Shown here: one piece after another, positions 54,305 through 62,899 of the stretch
How the letters are laid out: each line of letters opens with the position of its first letter
Numbering within the stretch: the first letter of the stretch is position 1
Origin: Arthrobacter sp. TPD3018
GTDB taxonomy: Bacteria; Pseudomonadota; Alphaproteobacteria; Sphingomonadales; Sphingomonadaceae
Length of the DNA stretch: 64,000 nt
Reading direction: 5' to 3'
Assembly: GCA_003075315.1 (NCBI GenBank)
Contig: QDFQ01000002.1
Coordinates: 86,821-150,820, forward strand
The notes under the pieces: generated by a model
What the model saw: the letters and a program-made list of their open reading frames with translations, nothing else
Database searches by the model: none
What the model was told of the DNA's origin: nothing
Translations under genes and position numbers: made by a program

Positions 54305-54696
54305 CCTTCGGGCGTCCACGCCTCGTAATCGCCGGTCGCGGCGGCACGCTTGCCGCCCTTCTCCAACGAGCCCGAGGGGCGATAGGCGAGCGGCGTGCCG
54401 GTCATGTTGGGGATCGGCGGCTTCTGCCACGCACGCACCGGCGGCAGCGCGCGATCGGGCACGTCATCGATGTGATGGTGCAGCCAGCTGAACCATTCGG
54501 GCGGCACCCGGCTGGCATCGTTCGCACCCTCATAGATCACCCAGCGCCGCTTGCGGCCGCTGCCGTCCTTGCCGCCTTCATAATAGACGTTGCCGAGCTG
54601 GTCGGTGCCTATCTGCGCCATGCCGCGCAGACCATAGAGCATCGTGCCCCACGACGCGCCGGTCCACCAGGTGAAGGGATTGAGGTTGATGCCCAT
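54301..54696 (-). CDS. NADH:ubiquinone oxidoreductase subunit NDUFA12 (B17.2) family
   Basis: 131 residues. NPFTWWTGASWGT, YYEGGKDGSGRKRRWVIYEG, DASRVPPEWFSWLHHHIDD and PNMTGTPLAYRP are the NDUFA12 motifs. It is an accessory subunit of respiratory complex I in alphaproteobacteria and mitochondria, on the matrix/cytoplasm side. It is cotranscribed with DUF2155. Confidence 0.93.
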   Translation of the reverse strand: MGINLNPFTWWTGASWGTMLYGLRGMAQIGTDQLGNVYYEGGKDGSGRKRRWVIYEGANDASRVPPEWFSWLHHHIDDVPDRALPPVRAWQKPPIPNMTGTPLAYRPSGSLEKGGKRAAATGDYEAWTPEG

Positions 54697-54834
54697 AGTG
54701 GCTCAGCGCTTACCCGTGTCCGCTGCGGCCTTCAACAGGGGATCGCGATGGGGATGACGGCCGTGGCGAGAATCCGCGCGAAGAACGCTGGCGGTCGGGC
54801 CGCCCGCGCGCGGAGGCGCGCCCGCTGCCCGGCT

Positions 54835-55335
54835 TCACTTCGCCCAGGTCACCTTGTCGCCTTCGGCGATGCCCAGGTCCGCCGTGCGGCCGCCGACCAG
54901 TTCCAGCACCGCCGCCACCGGCTCGCGCGACAGGACCGGCGTTTCCGAGAAGGGCACGGTATTTTCGGCGATCGTCGCGATCGTGCCGTCGGCGCGGATG
55001 AACAGGATGTCGAGCGGCGTCGGCGTATTCTTCATCCAGAAGCTTGCCTGACGCGGACCGCCGCCCTCGGGCGGATAGGGCCAGAACAGCATGCCGCCAT
55101 CGGGCTTCAGGTCGGTGCGGTACATCAGCCCGCGTTCCTGCTCGGCGGGCGTGACCGCGCGTTCCACCGTGAAGCTGTGCGTGCCGTTGGCACTGGCGAT
55201 CGTGATCGGCAACAGCGTCTTGGCCGCATCCTTCGTCGGCGTATCGCGCGAGAAGACACCGGTCTGCACCGCGACCCCGGCCGCGCCCAGCCCCAGCGCC
55301 GCGACGATCGCCACCAGCGCCTTCGTTCCGATCAT
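54835..55335 (-). CDS. DUF192 family exported protein
   Basis: 166 residues. Hydrophobic N-terminus (about 4-24) that acts as signal or anchor; then the DUF192 core: VERAVTPAEQERGLMYRTDL, MLFWPYPPEG, FWMKNTPTPLDILFIRADGT and VLELVGGRTADLGIAEGD. Small beta-barrel of unknown role. It follows the cold-shock gene by 4 bp, a common alphaproteobacterial arrangement. Confidence 0.9.
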   Translation of the reverse strand: MIGTKALVAIVAALGLGAAGVAVQTGVFSRDTPTKDAAKTLLPITIASANGTHSFTVERAVTPAEQERGLMYRTDLKPDGGMLFWPYPPEGGGPRQASFWMKNTPTPLDILFIRADGTIATIAENTVPFSETPVLSREPVAAVLELVGGRTADLGIAEGDKVTWAK

Positions 55336-55339
55336 CGTC

Positions 55340-55999
55340 TCAATCCTCTTCGACGCTTACCGCCAGAGGCCCCTTGTTGCCCGCGACGATCCGCGCGCGC
55401 AACCGCTGGCCGGGCTCGACCACCGCCAGCCCGGCACGACGCAGCGTTTCCATATGGACGAACACATCCGCCCCATCCGCATCGCGGACCAGGAAACCAT
55501 AGCCCTTCAGCCGGTTGAACCATTTCACCACCGCGCCTTCGAAGGCGCCGGCTGCATCGATCAGGCTGAGCGGATCGACGCGATCGGGATTGCGCGGCGG
55601 CCGGGGCGCATCCTCGACGGCATGCGTCAGGTCGATGCCGATCACTTCGCGCGCCTGATAGCCGCGGCCGCGCTGCACCGACAGCGTCTCCACCCGCGCC
55701 CCTTCGGGCAGGCTGCGCCGGCCATGCGGCTGCAACACCGAAAAATGGATCAGCACGTCGCCGAATGCAGGATCGTCCGCCACCGCAAAGCCGAAGCCGC
55801 GCGTCGCGTCGAACCATTTGACGACGCCGCCGATCGCGATGGGGCCTTCGTCTGCGACGGCCGCGCGGGCCGTCGCATCCGGCGCGTCGGCATCGATCGT
55901 ATCCCCGGATTCCGTTTGTCGCCCGAACGCGCGCTCACGGTCGCCGGGCATCTGCCCGTCGTCTCGCTCGTCGCACTCCCGTTGCGGCTCGCCACGCAT
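55340..55999 (-). CDS. Protein with two cold-shock domains
   Basis: 219 residues. Two CSDs, at about 58-125 (GGVVKWFDATRGFGFAVADD with DVLIHFSVL) and 150-215 (GAVVKWFNRLKGYGFLVRDA with DVFVHMETL), separated by a short polar linker; each has the RNP1 and RNP2 aromatic residues that bind single-stranded nucleic acid. The N-terminal 50 residues are charged and disordered. Cytoplasmic RNA chaperone type. It is coupled to DUF192 downstream. Confidence 0.93.
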   Translation of the reverse strand: MRGEPQRECDERDDGQMPGDRERAFGRQTESGDTIDADAPDATARAAVADEGPIAIGGVVKWFDATRGFGFAVADDPAFGDVLIHFSVLQPHGRRSLPEGARVETLSVQRGRGYQAREVIGIDLTHAVEDAPRPPRNPDRVDPLSLIDAAGAFEGAVVKWFNRLKGYGFLVRDADGADVFVHMETLRRAGLAVVEPGQRLRARIVAGNKGPLAVSVEED

Positions 56000-56083
56000 T
56001 ACTGCACCCCTGTCGCCGACACGCTAGCACGGTTCGTCGCAGCCGCAATTATGAAACGAAGCCTTCGCGGGTTTTTGGACCGC

Positions 56084-56647
56084 TCAGAGCAAGAAAAAGG
56101 CTTGAACCGCAGCCTCATCTTCCGATTCTAGCCCCAGATCGGACAGGTCGCGCGCAGCCAGGATCCGTCGGGACAGGTCGAGCGGATGGCCGGCGCGTAG
56201 CATCGCGGCCAGCTGCCGGTCGCGGATCGCGCGATCCGCCACCTCCGGCCCGAACGGTCCGACGCGCCGTCGCCGCGCAAAGGTGAGCGCGGCGGTCAGC
56301 GCCCGCGCGGCGATGTCGGGCGCCAGATCCTCCGCCACGTCCGCGACATGCGCCTGGCGCAGCGCCGCACCTACCCGCCGCGCACCCAGCCCGCGCCGTG
56401 CGAGCGATGCCGCCTTGCTTTCGGCGTAGAGCCGGTCGTCGACATAGCCCAGCGCCGCCATCCGCTGGGCGATCGCCGCCGGATCGGCTGGCTCGCCTTC
56501 CCAGCCCCTTTCGCGCACCTTGCGCCGCAGATAATCTGCCAGTTTGCCCTGCGTCGTCGCAAACCGTTCGACGTAGCGCAACGCCAGCCGGTCGAGCGCG
56601 GCGGCGTCCAGAGGGCGCGGAGGGCGACGTTCGGCGGGCACGGCCAT
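56084..56647 (-). CDS. recX: RecX-family regulatory protein
   Basis: 187 residues. Three helical repeats; LADYLRRKVRERGW and MAALGYVDDRLYAESKAASL are the RecX signatures. RecX binds RecA filaments and restrains recombination. No recA next to it. A perfect 17-bp palindrome lies just upstream of its start, where a repressor would block it. Confidence 0.82.
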   Translation of the reverse strand: MAVPAERRPPRPLDAAALDRLALRYVERFATTQGKLADYLRRKVRERGWEGEPADPAAIAQRMAALGYVDDRLYAESKAASLARRGLGARRVGAALRQAHVADVAEDLAPDIAARALTAALTFARRRRVGPFGPEVADRAIRDRQLAAMLRAGHPLDLSRRILAARDLSDLGLESEDEAAVQAFFLL

Positions 56648-56650
56648 GTT

Positions 56651-56667
56651 GTTGCCACAGTGGCAAC
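56651..56667. promoter_or_regulatory. Perfect 17-bp palindrome between recX and the acyl-AMP ligase gene
   Basis: GTTGCCAC-A-GTGGCAAC: two 8-bp arms around one base. It begins 4 bp before the recX start and lies 79 bp before the ligase ATG on the other strand. The length and odd-centred symmetry suit a TetR- or GntR-type repressor, but no regulator is adjacent. Confidence 0.6.
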
Positions 56668-56745
56668 GGAATGAGAACGTTGATCGCGCGTTAAAGCGCC
56701 AGGATATGACAGCCGCGTGATAGCGGCGCGTGAACAGGAATTTCG

Positions 56746-58515
56746 ATGACCGATCAGTCTGCGGCTTCGCCGACTCCCCGACCGGCCCCTACCCCGACGC
56801 TCGACGCGCTGCCGCGCCGCTTCGCCGATTTCGCCACCCTGGGCGAGGCGCTGGACTATGCCGCCACCGGCGTGCGCGGGCTGAATTTCCACGACGCGCG
56901 CGGCACGCTGGCGCGCCCCTATCCCTTCGCCGAGCTGCGCAGCGATGCGATCGACGCCGCCTATCGCCTGATCGCTGCGGGCGTGCAGCCCGAAGATCGG
57001 ATCGCGCTGGTCGCCGAAACCGGACCGGAATTCGCCGCCTTGTTCTTCGGCACCATCTATGCCGGCGCCTGGCCGGTGCCGCTGCCGCTGCCGACCAGCT
57101 TCGGCGGCCGCGATTCGTATATCGAGCAGCTGCGCTTCCAGCTGGCGAGCTGCGACCCCAAGATGCTGATCTTTCCGCCCGAACTCAGCGCGATGGCGGC
57201 AGAGGCCGCGCGGCTGGCGGGCACGGACGGCATCGACTGGTCCGAATTCGTGACTCGCGAGGCACCGGAAGCCGCGCTGCCGCAGGCGCATGGCGAGCAG
57301 ATCGCCTATCTGCAATATTCCAGCGGCTCGACGCGCTTCCCGCACGGCGTCGCGATCACGCACCATGCGCTGCTGAACAATCTCGCCGCGCATAGCCACG
57401 GCATGCAGATCGATGGCACCGACCGCTGCATCAGCTGGCTGCCCTGGTACCACGACATGGGCCTAGTCGGCTGCTTCCTGTCGCCGATCGCAAACCAGGT
57501 ATCGACCGACTATCTGAAGACCGAGGATTTCGCGCGCCGCCCGCTCGCCTGGCTGGACATGATCTCGCGCCACGACGGCACCGCTTTGTCCTATTCGCCG
57601 ACCTTCGGTTACGACATTTGCGCGCGCCGCATGTCGTCGCAGACCAAGGCAGCCGAACGATTCGACCTGTCGCGCTGGCGCGTCGCCGGCAATGGCGCCG
57701 ACATGATCCGCCCCGACGTGATGCAGGCGTTCGTCGACGCCTTCGCCGATGCGGGCTTCAAGGCGAGCGCCTTCCTGCCCAGCTACGGCCTGGCCGAGGC
57801 GACGCTGGCCGTGTCGCTGATGCCGCCGGGCGAAGGCATCCGCGTCGAGCTGGTCGAGGAAACGCAGCTGTCGGGCGGCGGCGATTCGCTCGCCGCCAAC
57901 GACGGCCCGCGCCCGCAGCGCTTCCGCGCCATAGTCAATTGCGGCAAACCGGTGCGCGACATGACGGTCGAGATCCGCGAAGAGGACGGCACGCCGCTGC
58001 CCGACGGCGCGATCGGCAAATTGTGGTGCAAGGGCCCCAGCGTCATGGTCGGCTATTTCCGCGATCAGGAGGCGACCGACGCCTGCATGGTCGACGGTTG
58101 GCTCGATACCGGCGACATGGCCTATATGTCGGACGGCTATATCTATATCGTCGGCCGGGCCAAGGACATGATCATCGTCAACGGCAAGAACCACTGGCCG
58201 CAGGACATCGAATGGGCGGTCGAGCAGCTGCCCGGCTTCAAGTCAGGCGACATCGCCGCCTTCGCGATCACGACGCCCGGCGGCGAGGAGACCCCCGCCG
58301 TTCTCGTCCAGTGCCGCAGCAGCGACGATGCCGAGCGCCTGCGCCTGCGCGACGAAATCCGCGAGCGCGTCCGGTCGGTCACCGGCATGAACTGCGTGAT
58401 CGAGCTCATCCCGCCGCGCACGCTGCCGCGCACCAGCTCGGGCAAGCTCAGCCGGGCGAAGGCACGCAACCTGTACCTCAGCGGCGACATCAAGCCCTAT
58501 CCGATCGCCGCATAA
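56746..58515 (+). CDS. Fatty acyl-AMP ligase family enzyme
   Basis: 589 residues, ANL superfamily. YLQYSSGSTRFPHGVAITH (A3 loop, about 190), LPSYGLAEATLAVSL (A5), GWLDTGDMAY (A7), and SSGKLSRAKARNL (A10 lysine) are present. Acyl-AMP ligases activate fatty acids and hand them to an acyl carrier protein; the motif set fits this group better than acyl-CoA ligases. Sphingomonads use such an enzyme in sphingolipid formation, a possible role here, but no serine palmitoyltransferase or carrier gene is close. Upstream lies a strong palindrome. Confidence 0.82.
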   Translation: MTDQSAASPTPRPAPTPTLDALPRRFADFATLGEALDYAATGVRGLNFHDARGTLARPYPFAELRSDAIDAAYRLIAAGVQPEDRIALVAETGPEFAALFFGTIYAGAWPVPLPLPTSFGGRDSYIEQLRFQLASCDPKMLIFPPELSAMAAEAARLAGTDGIDWSEFVTREAPEAALPQAHGEQIAYLQYSSGSTRFPHGVAITHHALLNNLAAHSHGMQIDGTDRCISWLPWYHDMGLVGCFLSPIANQVSTDYLKTEDFARRPLAWLDMISRHDGTALSYSPTFGYDICARRMSSQTKAAERFDLSRWRVAGNGADMIRPDVMQAFVDAFADAGFKASAFLPSYGLAEATLAVSLMPPGEGIRVELVEETQLSGGGDSLAANDGPRPQRFRAIVNCGKPVRDMTVEIREEDGTPLPDGAIGKLWCKGPSVMVGYFRDQEATDACMVDGWLDTGDMAYMSDGYIYIVGRAKDMIIVNGKNHWPQDIEWAVEQLPGFKSGDIAAFAITTPGGEETPAVLVQCRSSDDAERLRLRDEIRERVRSVTGMNCVIELIPPRTLPRTSSGKLSRAKARNLYLSGDIKPYPIAA

Positions 58516-58527
58516 ATTTGATCGACG

Positions 58528-58552
58528 GGGCGGCGACGAACCGGCGCCGCCC
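58528..58552 (+). terminator. GC-rich hairpin after the acyl-AMP ligase gene
   Basis: 8-bp stem GGGCGGCG/CGCCGCCC with a 9-nt loop, 13 bp past the stop; no clear T run, so termination may be weak. Confidence 0.5.
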
Positions 58553-58590
58553 TAACGATCCGTAAACTTCGACCTTTTAACACCTGTGGC

Positions 58591-60948
58591 GTGACAGTCG
58601 CGCCGCCTCAAACCGTTGATTCCGAAGCGATCGGATTCGCCCAGTTGCTCGGTCTGACCGACGGCATCGATGCCGCGCAATGGGCGCGGATCCGATCCAA
58701 ACAGCTCGATGCGGGCCGCCATCTGGCGCTGTTCCTGCTTGCGGCGAATCTGATCGGCGCAGCCCTGGTCGTCCCGCTGTTCGCGGGCAGCGAGCCTTTA
58801 CCGTATCTCATCGGCTGGGCTGCGCTCGTCGGGATCGTGTCGGTGGCCGTAGCCGTCCGCCGCCTCAGCACCCATCATCGCGACGGCGGCTATGCCAGCG
58901 CCCGCGACGTCCGCGTGACGCTGTGGGAAGGGGTGGCGCTTGCCGTCGTCTGGGCGGTTCCCGTCTTCGCCTTTCGCGTCGAACCCGGCTCGCACGGCAC
59001 CTACGCGCTCTGGATGATCCTGGCGCTGCTGATGACCGCGGGCGCGATGGCGATGGCGCCGCTGGCATTGGCGACGATCGCCTTTCTGGGCGGATTGGGC
59101 GCCGCCGTGTCGCTGCGCATCGCGTTGGACGGCAGCCCGACCGGCGCTGCGGCGGCGGCCCTGTTCACCGTCATGCTGATCGTCATCTGCCTCAACCGCG
59201 CGCGCGCGCTGGTCGTGATCCGCGCGGTCCAGATCGCGCTCGCCGAACGGAACGACACCGTCAGCCTGCTGCTGCGCGAATTCGAAGAAACCGCCGCCGA
59301 CTGGCTGTGGGAAACCAACGCGGGCAAGCAGATCGTGAAGGCCTCGCCGCGCTTCGCTTATGCCTGCGGCCTCGACCCGATCGCGATCAACGGCCAGTCG
59401 TTCCTGCGCGTTCTCGCCGGCCCGGCATGGGACACGGGCCACTTCTCCGACGCGCTGCGCGAACTCGCTGCCAAGATGAAGGCGCGCGAAAGCTTTCGCG
59501 ATCTGCGCATCCCGGTCGAAGTGAATGGCGAGCAGCGCTGGTGGCAGGTGTCGGCCAGCCCGCGGTTCGACGAAAAGGGCAGCTTCTGCGGTTTCCGCGG
59601 CGTCGGCTCCGATGTCACCGAACAATGTATGAGCGCCGATCGCATCGCCCGGATGGCGCGTTTCGACACGCTGACCGGCCTGCCCAACCGGCTGATGATC
59701 AACGAAACGCTGGCGCAGGCAATGGCGGAGGCGGAGCGCAACGGCCAGCGCTGCAGCTTCATGATGATCGACCTCGACCGGTTCAAGGCGGTCAACGATA
59801 CTCTCGGCCATCCGATCGGCGACCGTCTGCTCGCCCGCGTCTCGGCGCGGCTCGCGCAGTTGATGGACGCCTCGACCGTCTGCGGGCGGCTGGGCGGTGA
59901 CGAATTCGCCGTCGTCGTGCGCGACGCGACGCGGATCGACGCGGTCGAGGCGCTTGCCCGCCGCATCATCGACACGCTGTCGCAACCCTATGAAATCGAC
60001 GCGCACACGCTCTACATCGGCGCATCGGTGGGCCTCGCGATCGGTCCGCGCGACGGGCGGACGGCCGAAATGCTGATCCGCTCCGCCGACCTTGCCCTAT
60101 ATCGCGCCAAGGACGCGGGCCGCGGCGTCTACCACGCCTACGAACCCGAACTGCACGTTCAGGCGGAAGAGCGCCGCGTGCTCGAAATGGCGCTGCGTCA
60201 GGCGGTGGAACGCAACGAGCTCCACCTGCAATACCAGCCCGTGGTCGATGCGGGGAACGGCCGGCTGACCGGCTTCGAAGCGCTACTGCGCTGGCGCCAC
60301 CCCGAGCTGGGACTGATCTCGCCCGAGAAGTTCGTCCCGCTTGCCGAGGAATCGCGCCTGATCGGGCCGATCGGCGAATGGGTCGTCCGGACCGCCTGCG
60401 CCGAAGCCGCGCAATGGCCGTCCACCGTCCGCATCGCGGTCAACGTGTCGCCGGACCAGCTGCAAAACCCGCAGTTCGTCGCCGTCGTCGCCTCCGCCCT
60501 CGCCAATTCGCGCCTGCCCCCCGAACGGCTGGAGCTGGAGGTCACCGAAAGCGTGTTCCTGCACGAAGGGCTCGGCACGACCAAGGTTCTGGAACAGCTG
60601 CTGTCGCTCGGCATCCGGCTGAGCCTGGACGATTTCGGCACCGGCTATTCCAGCCTGGGCTATCTGTCGCGCACGCGCTTCTCGTCGATCAAGATCGATC
60701 GCAGCTTCGTCCAGGGCGCGTCCAGCGGCGTGAAGGAAGCGGTAGCGATCATCCGCGCCGTCGTCGCCCTCGCCCAGAGCCTGGGCATGGCGACCACGGC
60801 GGAAGGCGTCGAGACCGAGGAAGAGCACCGGCTGGTGCAGCAACTCGGCTGCACCAAGGTGCAGGGCTTCTTCTTCAGCCGCCCGCTCAGCGTGGAAGAC
60901 GCCCGCGCGCTGGTCGCGCGTAGCTGGAACGCGTCGGCCGCCGCCTGA
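58591..60948 (+). CDS. Membrane-bound GGDEF-EAL protein (cyclic di-GMP turnover)
   Basis: 785 residues, GTG start. About six membrane helices at 45-205, a PAS-type domain at about 230-345 (ADWLWETNAGKQIVKASPRF), a GGDEF domain (LGGDEFAVVV near 435) and an EAL domain (FEALLRW at about 563; LDDFGTGYSSLGYL for metal binding). Both signatures look intact, so it may both make and break c-di-GMP. Its membrane part resembles 6-helix sensor regions whose ligand is unknown. It converges on the DUF3140 gene with 2 bp between. Confidence 0.93.
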   Translation: MTVAPPQTVDSEAIGFAQLLGLTDGIDAAQWARIRSKQLDAGRHLALFLLAANLIGAALVVPLFAGSEPLPYLIGWAALVGIVSVAVAVRRLSTHHRDGGYASARDVRVTLWEGVALAVVWAVPVFAFRVEPGSHGTYALWMILALLMTAGAMAMAPLALATIAFLGGLGAAVSLRIALDGSPTGAAAAALFTVMLIVICLNRARALVVIRAVQIALAERNDTVSLLLREFEETAADWLWETNAGKQIVKASPRFAYACGLDPIAINGQSFLRVLAGPAWDTGHFSDALRELAAKMKARESFRDLRIPVEVNGEQRWWQVSASPRFDEKGSFCGFRGVGSDVTEQCMSADRIARMARFDTLTGLPNRLMINETLAQAMAEAERNGQRCSFMMIDLDRFKAVNDTLGHPIGDRLLARVSARLAQLMDASTVCGRLGGDEFAVVVRDATRIDAVEALARRIIDTLSQPYEIDAHTLYIGASVGLAIGPRDGRTAEMLIRSADLALYRAKDAGRGVYHAYEPELHVQAEERRVLEMALRQAVERNELHLQYQPVVDAGNGRLTGFEALLRWRHPELGLISPEKFVPLAEESRLIGPIGEWVVRTACAEAAQWPSTVRIAVNVSPDQLQNPQFVAVVASALANSRLPPERLELEVTESVFLHEGLGTTKVLEQLLSLGIRLSLDDFGTGYSSLGYLSRTRFSSIKIDRSFVQGASSGVKEAVAIIRAVVALAQSLGMATTAEGVETEEEHRLVQQLGCTKVQGFFFSRPLSVEDARALVARSWNASAAA

Positions 60949-60950
60949 CC

Positions 60951-61295
60951 CTATTTCTCGGGGTCGTGCCCCCAATTCATCAGGGAATAGCGCCAGTCGC
61001 TGTGCGCCTTGTCCTTGTCGGGGCCGCCCTGCGCCAGATGGCGGCGGACGTATCCGACGACCTTCTTCATATGCGCATAATCGTCGTCGGTCAGGTCCGC
61101 CTTCGCCTTGCGCTTGATTTCCACGATCCGCTTGCCCGATTTGTGGCCGACGCTCTCACCTGATCCCTCGCCGTCCTCGCCCTTCCAGCCGACACGCTTG
61201 CTCTCTTCGGTGTCGAGGAAGTGTTCGAGTTCGGCGGGCGCCATGTTCACCGCGTCCTTGAAATCCTTGTAGATCTGTTCGTGATCGTCGGCCAT
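60951..61295 (-). CDS. DUF3140 domain protein
   Basis: 114 residues from MADDHEQ (ATG at 61295, nine codons inside the open frame). KDFKDAVNMAPAELEHFLDT, AHMKKVVGYVRRHLAQ and SDWRYSLMNWGHDP are the DUF3140 motifs. Small, charged, cytoplasmic; the YVRRHLAQ helix may bind DNA or RNA. Function unknown; often stress-related in composition. Confidence 0.85.
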   Translation of the reverse strand: MADDHEQIYKDFKDAVNMAPAELEHFLDTEESKRVGWKGEDGEGSGESVGHKSGKRIVEIKRKAKADLTDDDYAHMKKVVGYVRRHLAQGGPDKDKAHSDWRYSLMNWGHDPEK

Positions 61296-61351
61296 CGCAT
61301 CGCTCTCCTTGCGCGCCGCCAACGATCGCCCGCTGCCGCAGTTGCACGCGA

Positions 61352-62761
61352 TCAGCCGAGCATCCCGCTATAGGTCTGCGCCGCCTGCGGCAGCCAGAGG
61401 CGCGCCGCGATGCCGCCGACCAGCACGACGATCACGGCCGCCCACGCCCAGCGGCCCCGTGGCAATCGGCCCAGCACCACCCAGCCTATCCCCGTCGCAG
61501 TCATCGCCCACAGATGATAGCGCAGGTCCGATGCGATGCTGATCACGGCGAAGCTCGCCTCCTGCCCGACCGCCGAGGCGAACAGCGCGGCCGCGATTCC
61601 GCCCGCCGCATCCTCCGCCCGCCACGTCGCCGCGAGCCCAGTGACGGCGAGCACCGCCCATAGCACCGGCCAGCCGAATGGCGTTTCGACGAGTAGGCTG
61701 GCGAGCTGCTGCCAGCGTCCCGCCGCTTTGCCCGGCGCGTGGAAATCATAGGGGTTGGGCTCGTTCGCCACGGGCGGTGCCGCGCCATACCAACGCAGCG
61801 GCACCAGCCAGCGATCGGTCGCATTCAGATGGGCAAGCCGATGCGCGGCATAGGCGATGGGATGATGCAACACGGCCCGCGCCAGACTCCCGTACAGTGC
61901 CCCGACCGATGCTGCGCGCAGCCCGGCCGTCTCCGCCCCGCATCGCCCGCCGTCGCCCAGCGGGTCCCAGAAGAACGGACGCACGCAGGCCTTGGCCCGC
62001 ATCGTCGCAATCTCGGACCGCGTCAGGCCGGTATCCGTGTCGTCGGTCCCGATCGCAATGCCGGACAGGTCGTACATCGCCTGCGTCCGTTCCACCCCGC
62101 TTGCGCCCGCGCCAAGCAGCCGATGGTTGATCGGCCCGGCCGCCGCCAGCACCAGCGGCACGGCCACAGCGATCGCCGCCAGCCGCCAGCTCAGCCGGCG
62201 CAGCGGAATCGCCGCCATCGCCGCCAAAGGCAAGACGGCGAATACCGCATTGGCGCGGACCAGCATCGCATAGGCCGCAAGGCACCCCGCCGCCGCCCAT
62301 GCCGCGGCAGGCACGCGCGCGCCGCGCAGCCGCCACGTCGCGATCAGCCCGACCGCCGCCAGCAACGCCGCGAGCATCTGCAGATCCTTCAGCACCACCG
62401 CCTGCCAGCCGAGCAGCGCCGGCCAGCACGCCAGCCCCAGGATTGCGAGCGCCGCCAGCCGCCGCCCCTGCGCGGTCAGCGTCACCGCCAGTGCGCCGAA
62501 ACCAGCCCAATAGCATAGCATCTGAAGCACCAGCATCGGTGCGGGACCATGGGCGCCGAACACGGCCCACAGATGCGCCATCGCCGGCGGATGCCAGTCG
62601 TCATATTGGCCGCTAAGCGCCTGCCGATATTGCGCGAGGCTGTCGTACGATACGTATCCCGGCCAGAATAGCGCGAGGCTGCCGCCGAACAGGATCGCCA
62701 CGGCGAGCGCGACGCGCGCGGCGGTGACGCGGTCGGTATGCGGATCAGACGCCCGGGTCAT
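61352..62761 (-). CDS. Polytopic membrane protein resembling GT-C glycosyltransferases
   Basis: 469 residues with roughly 10-11 membrane helices. Near the start, WPGYVSYDSLAQYRQALSGQ followed by YDDWHPPAMAHLW resembles the first outer loop of GT-C enzymes (an Asp, then a W-H-P-P stretch), as in DUF6020-type proteins. The substrate would be a lipid-linked sugar, but this is not shown. A repeat separates it from lpd. Confidence 0.6.
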   Translation of the reverse strand: MTRASDPHTDRVTAARVALAVAILFGGSLALFWPGYVSYDSLAQYRQALSGQYDDWHPPAMAHLWAVFGAHGPAPMLVLQMLCYWAGFGALAVTLTAQGRRLAALAILGLACWPALLGWQAVVLKDLQMLAALLAAVGLIATWRLRGARVPAAAWAAAGCLAAYAMLVRANAVFAVLPLAAMAAIPLRRLSWRLAAIAVAVPLVLAAAGPINHRLLGAGASGVERTQAMYDLSGIAIGTDDTDTGLTRSEIATMRAKACVRPFFWDPLGDGGRCGAETAGLRAASVGALYGSLARAVLHHPIAYAAHRLAHLNATDRWLVPLRWYGAAPPVANEPNPYDFHAPGKAAGRWQQLASLLVETPFGWPVLWAVLAVTGLAATWRAEDAAGGIAAALFASAVGQEASFAVISIASDLRYHLWAMTATGIGWVVLGRLPRGRWAWAAVIVVLVGGIAARLWLPQAAQTYSGMLG

Positions 62762-62801
62762 CGCCGCCCCGCTCTTTGGTGGCCAGTCTTGCGGACCAGA
62801 C

Positions 62802-62878
62802 CGTCATTGCGAGCGGAGCGAAGCAATCCAGGGCGTCCCGGTCCGGCTCTGGATTGCTTCGCTCCGCTCGCAATGACG
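62802..62878. repeat. Palindromic repeat element, family D
   Basis: 77 bp, ends CGTCATTGCGAGC/GCTCGCAATGACG, same length and layout as the copy at 23229. Confidence 0.85.
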
Positions 62879-62899
62879 AACAACCCTGATTCCGTGATC

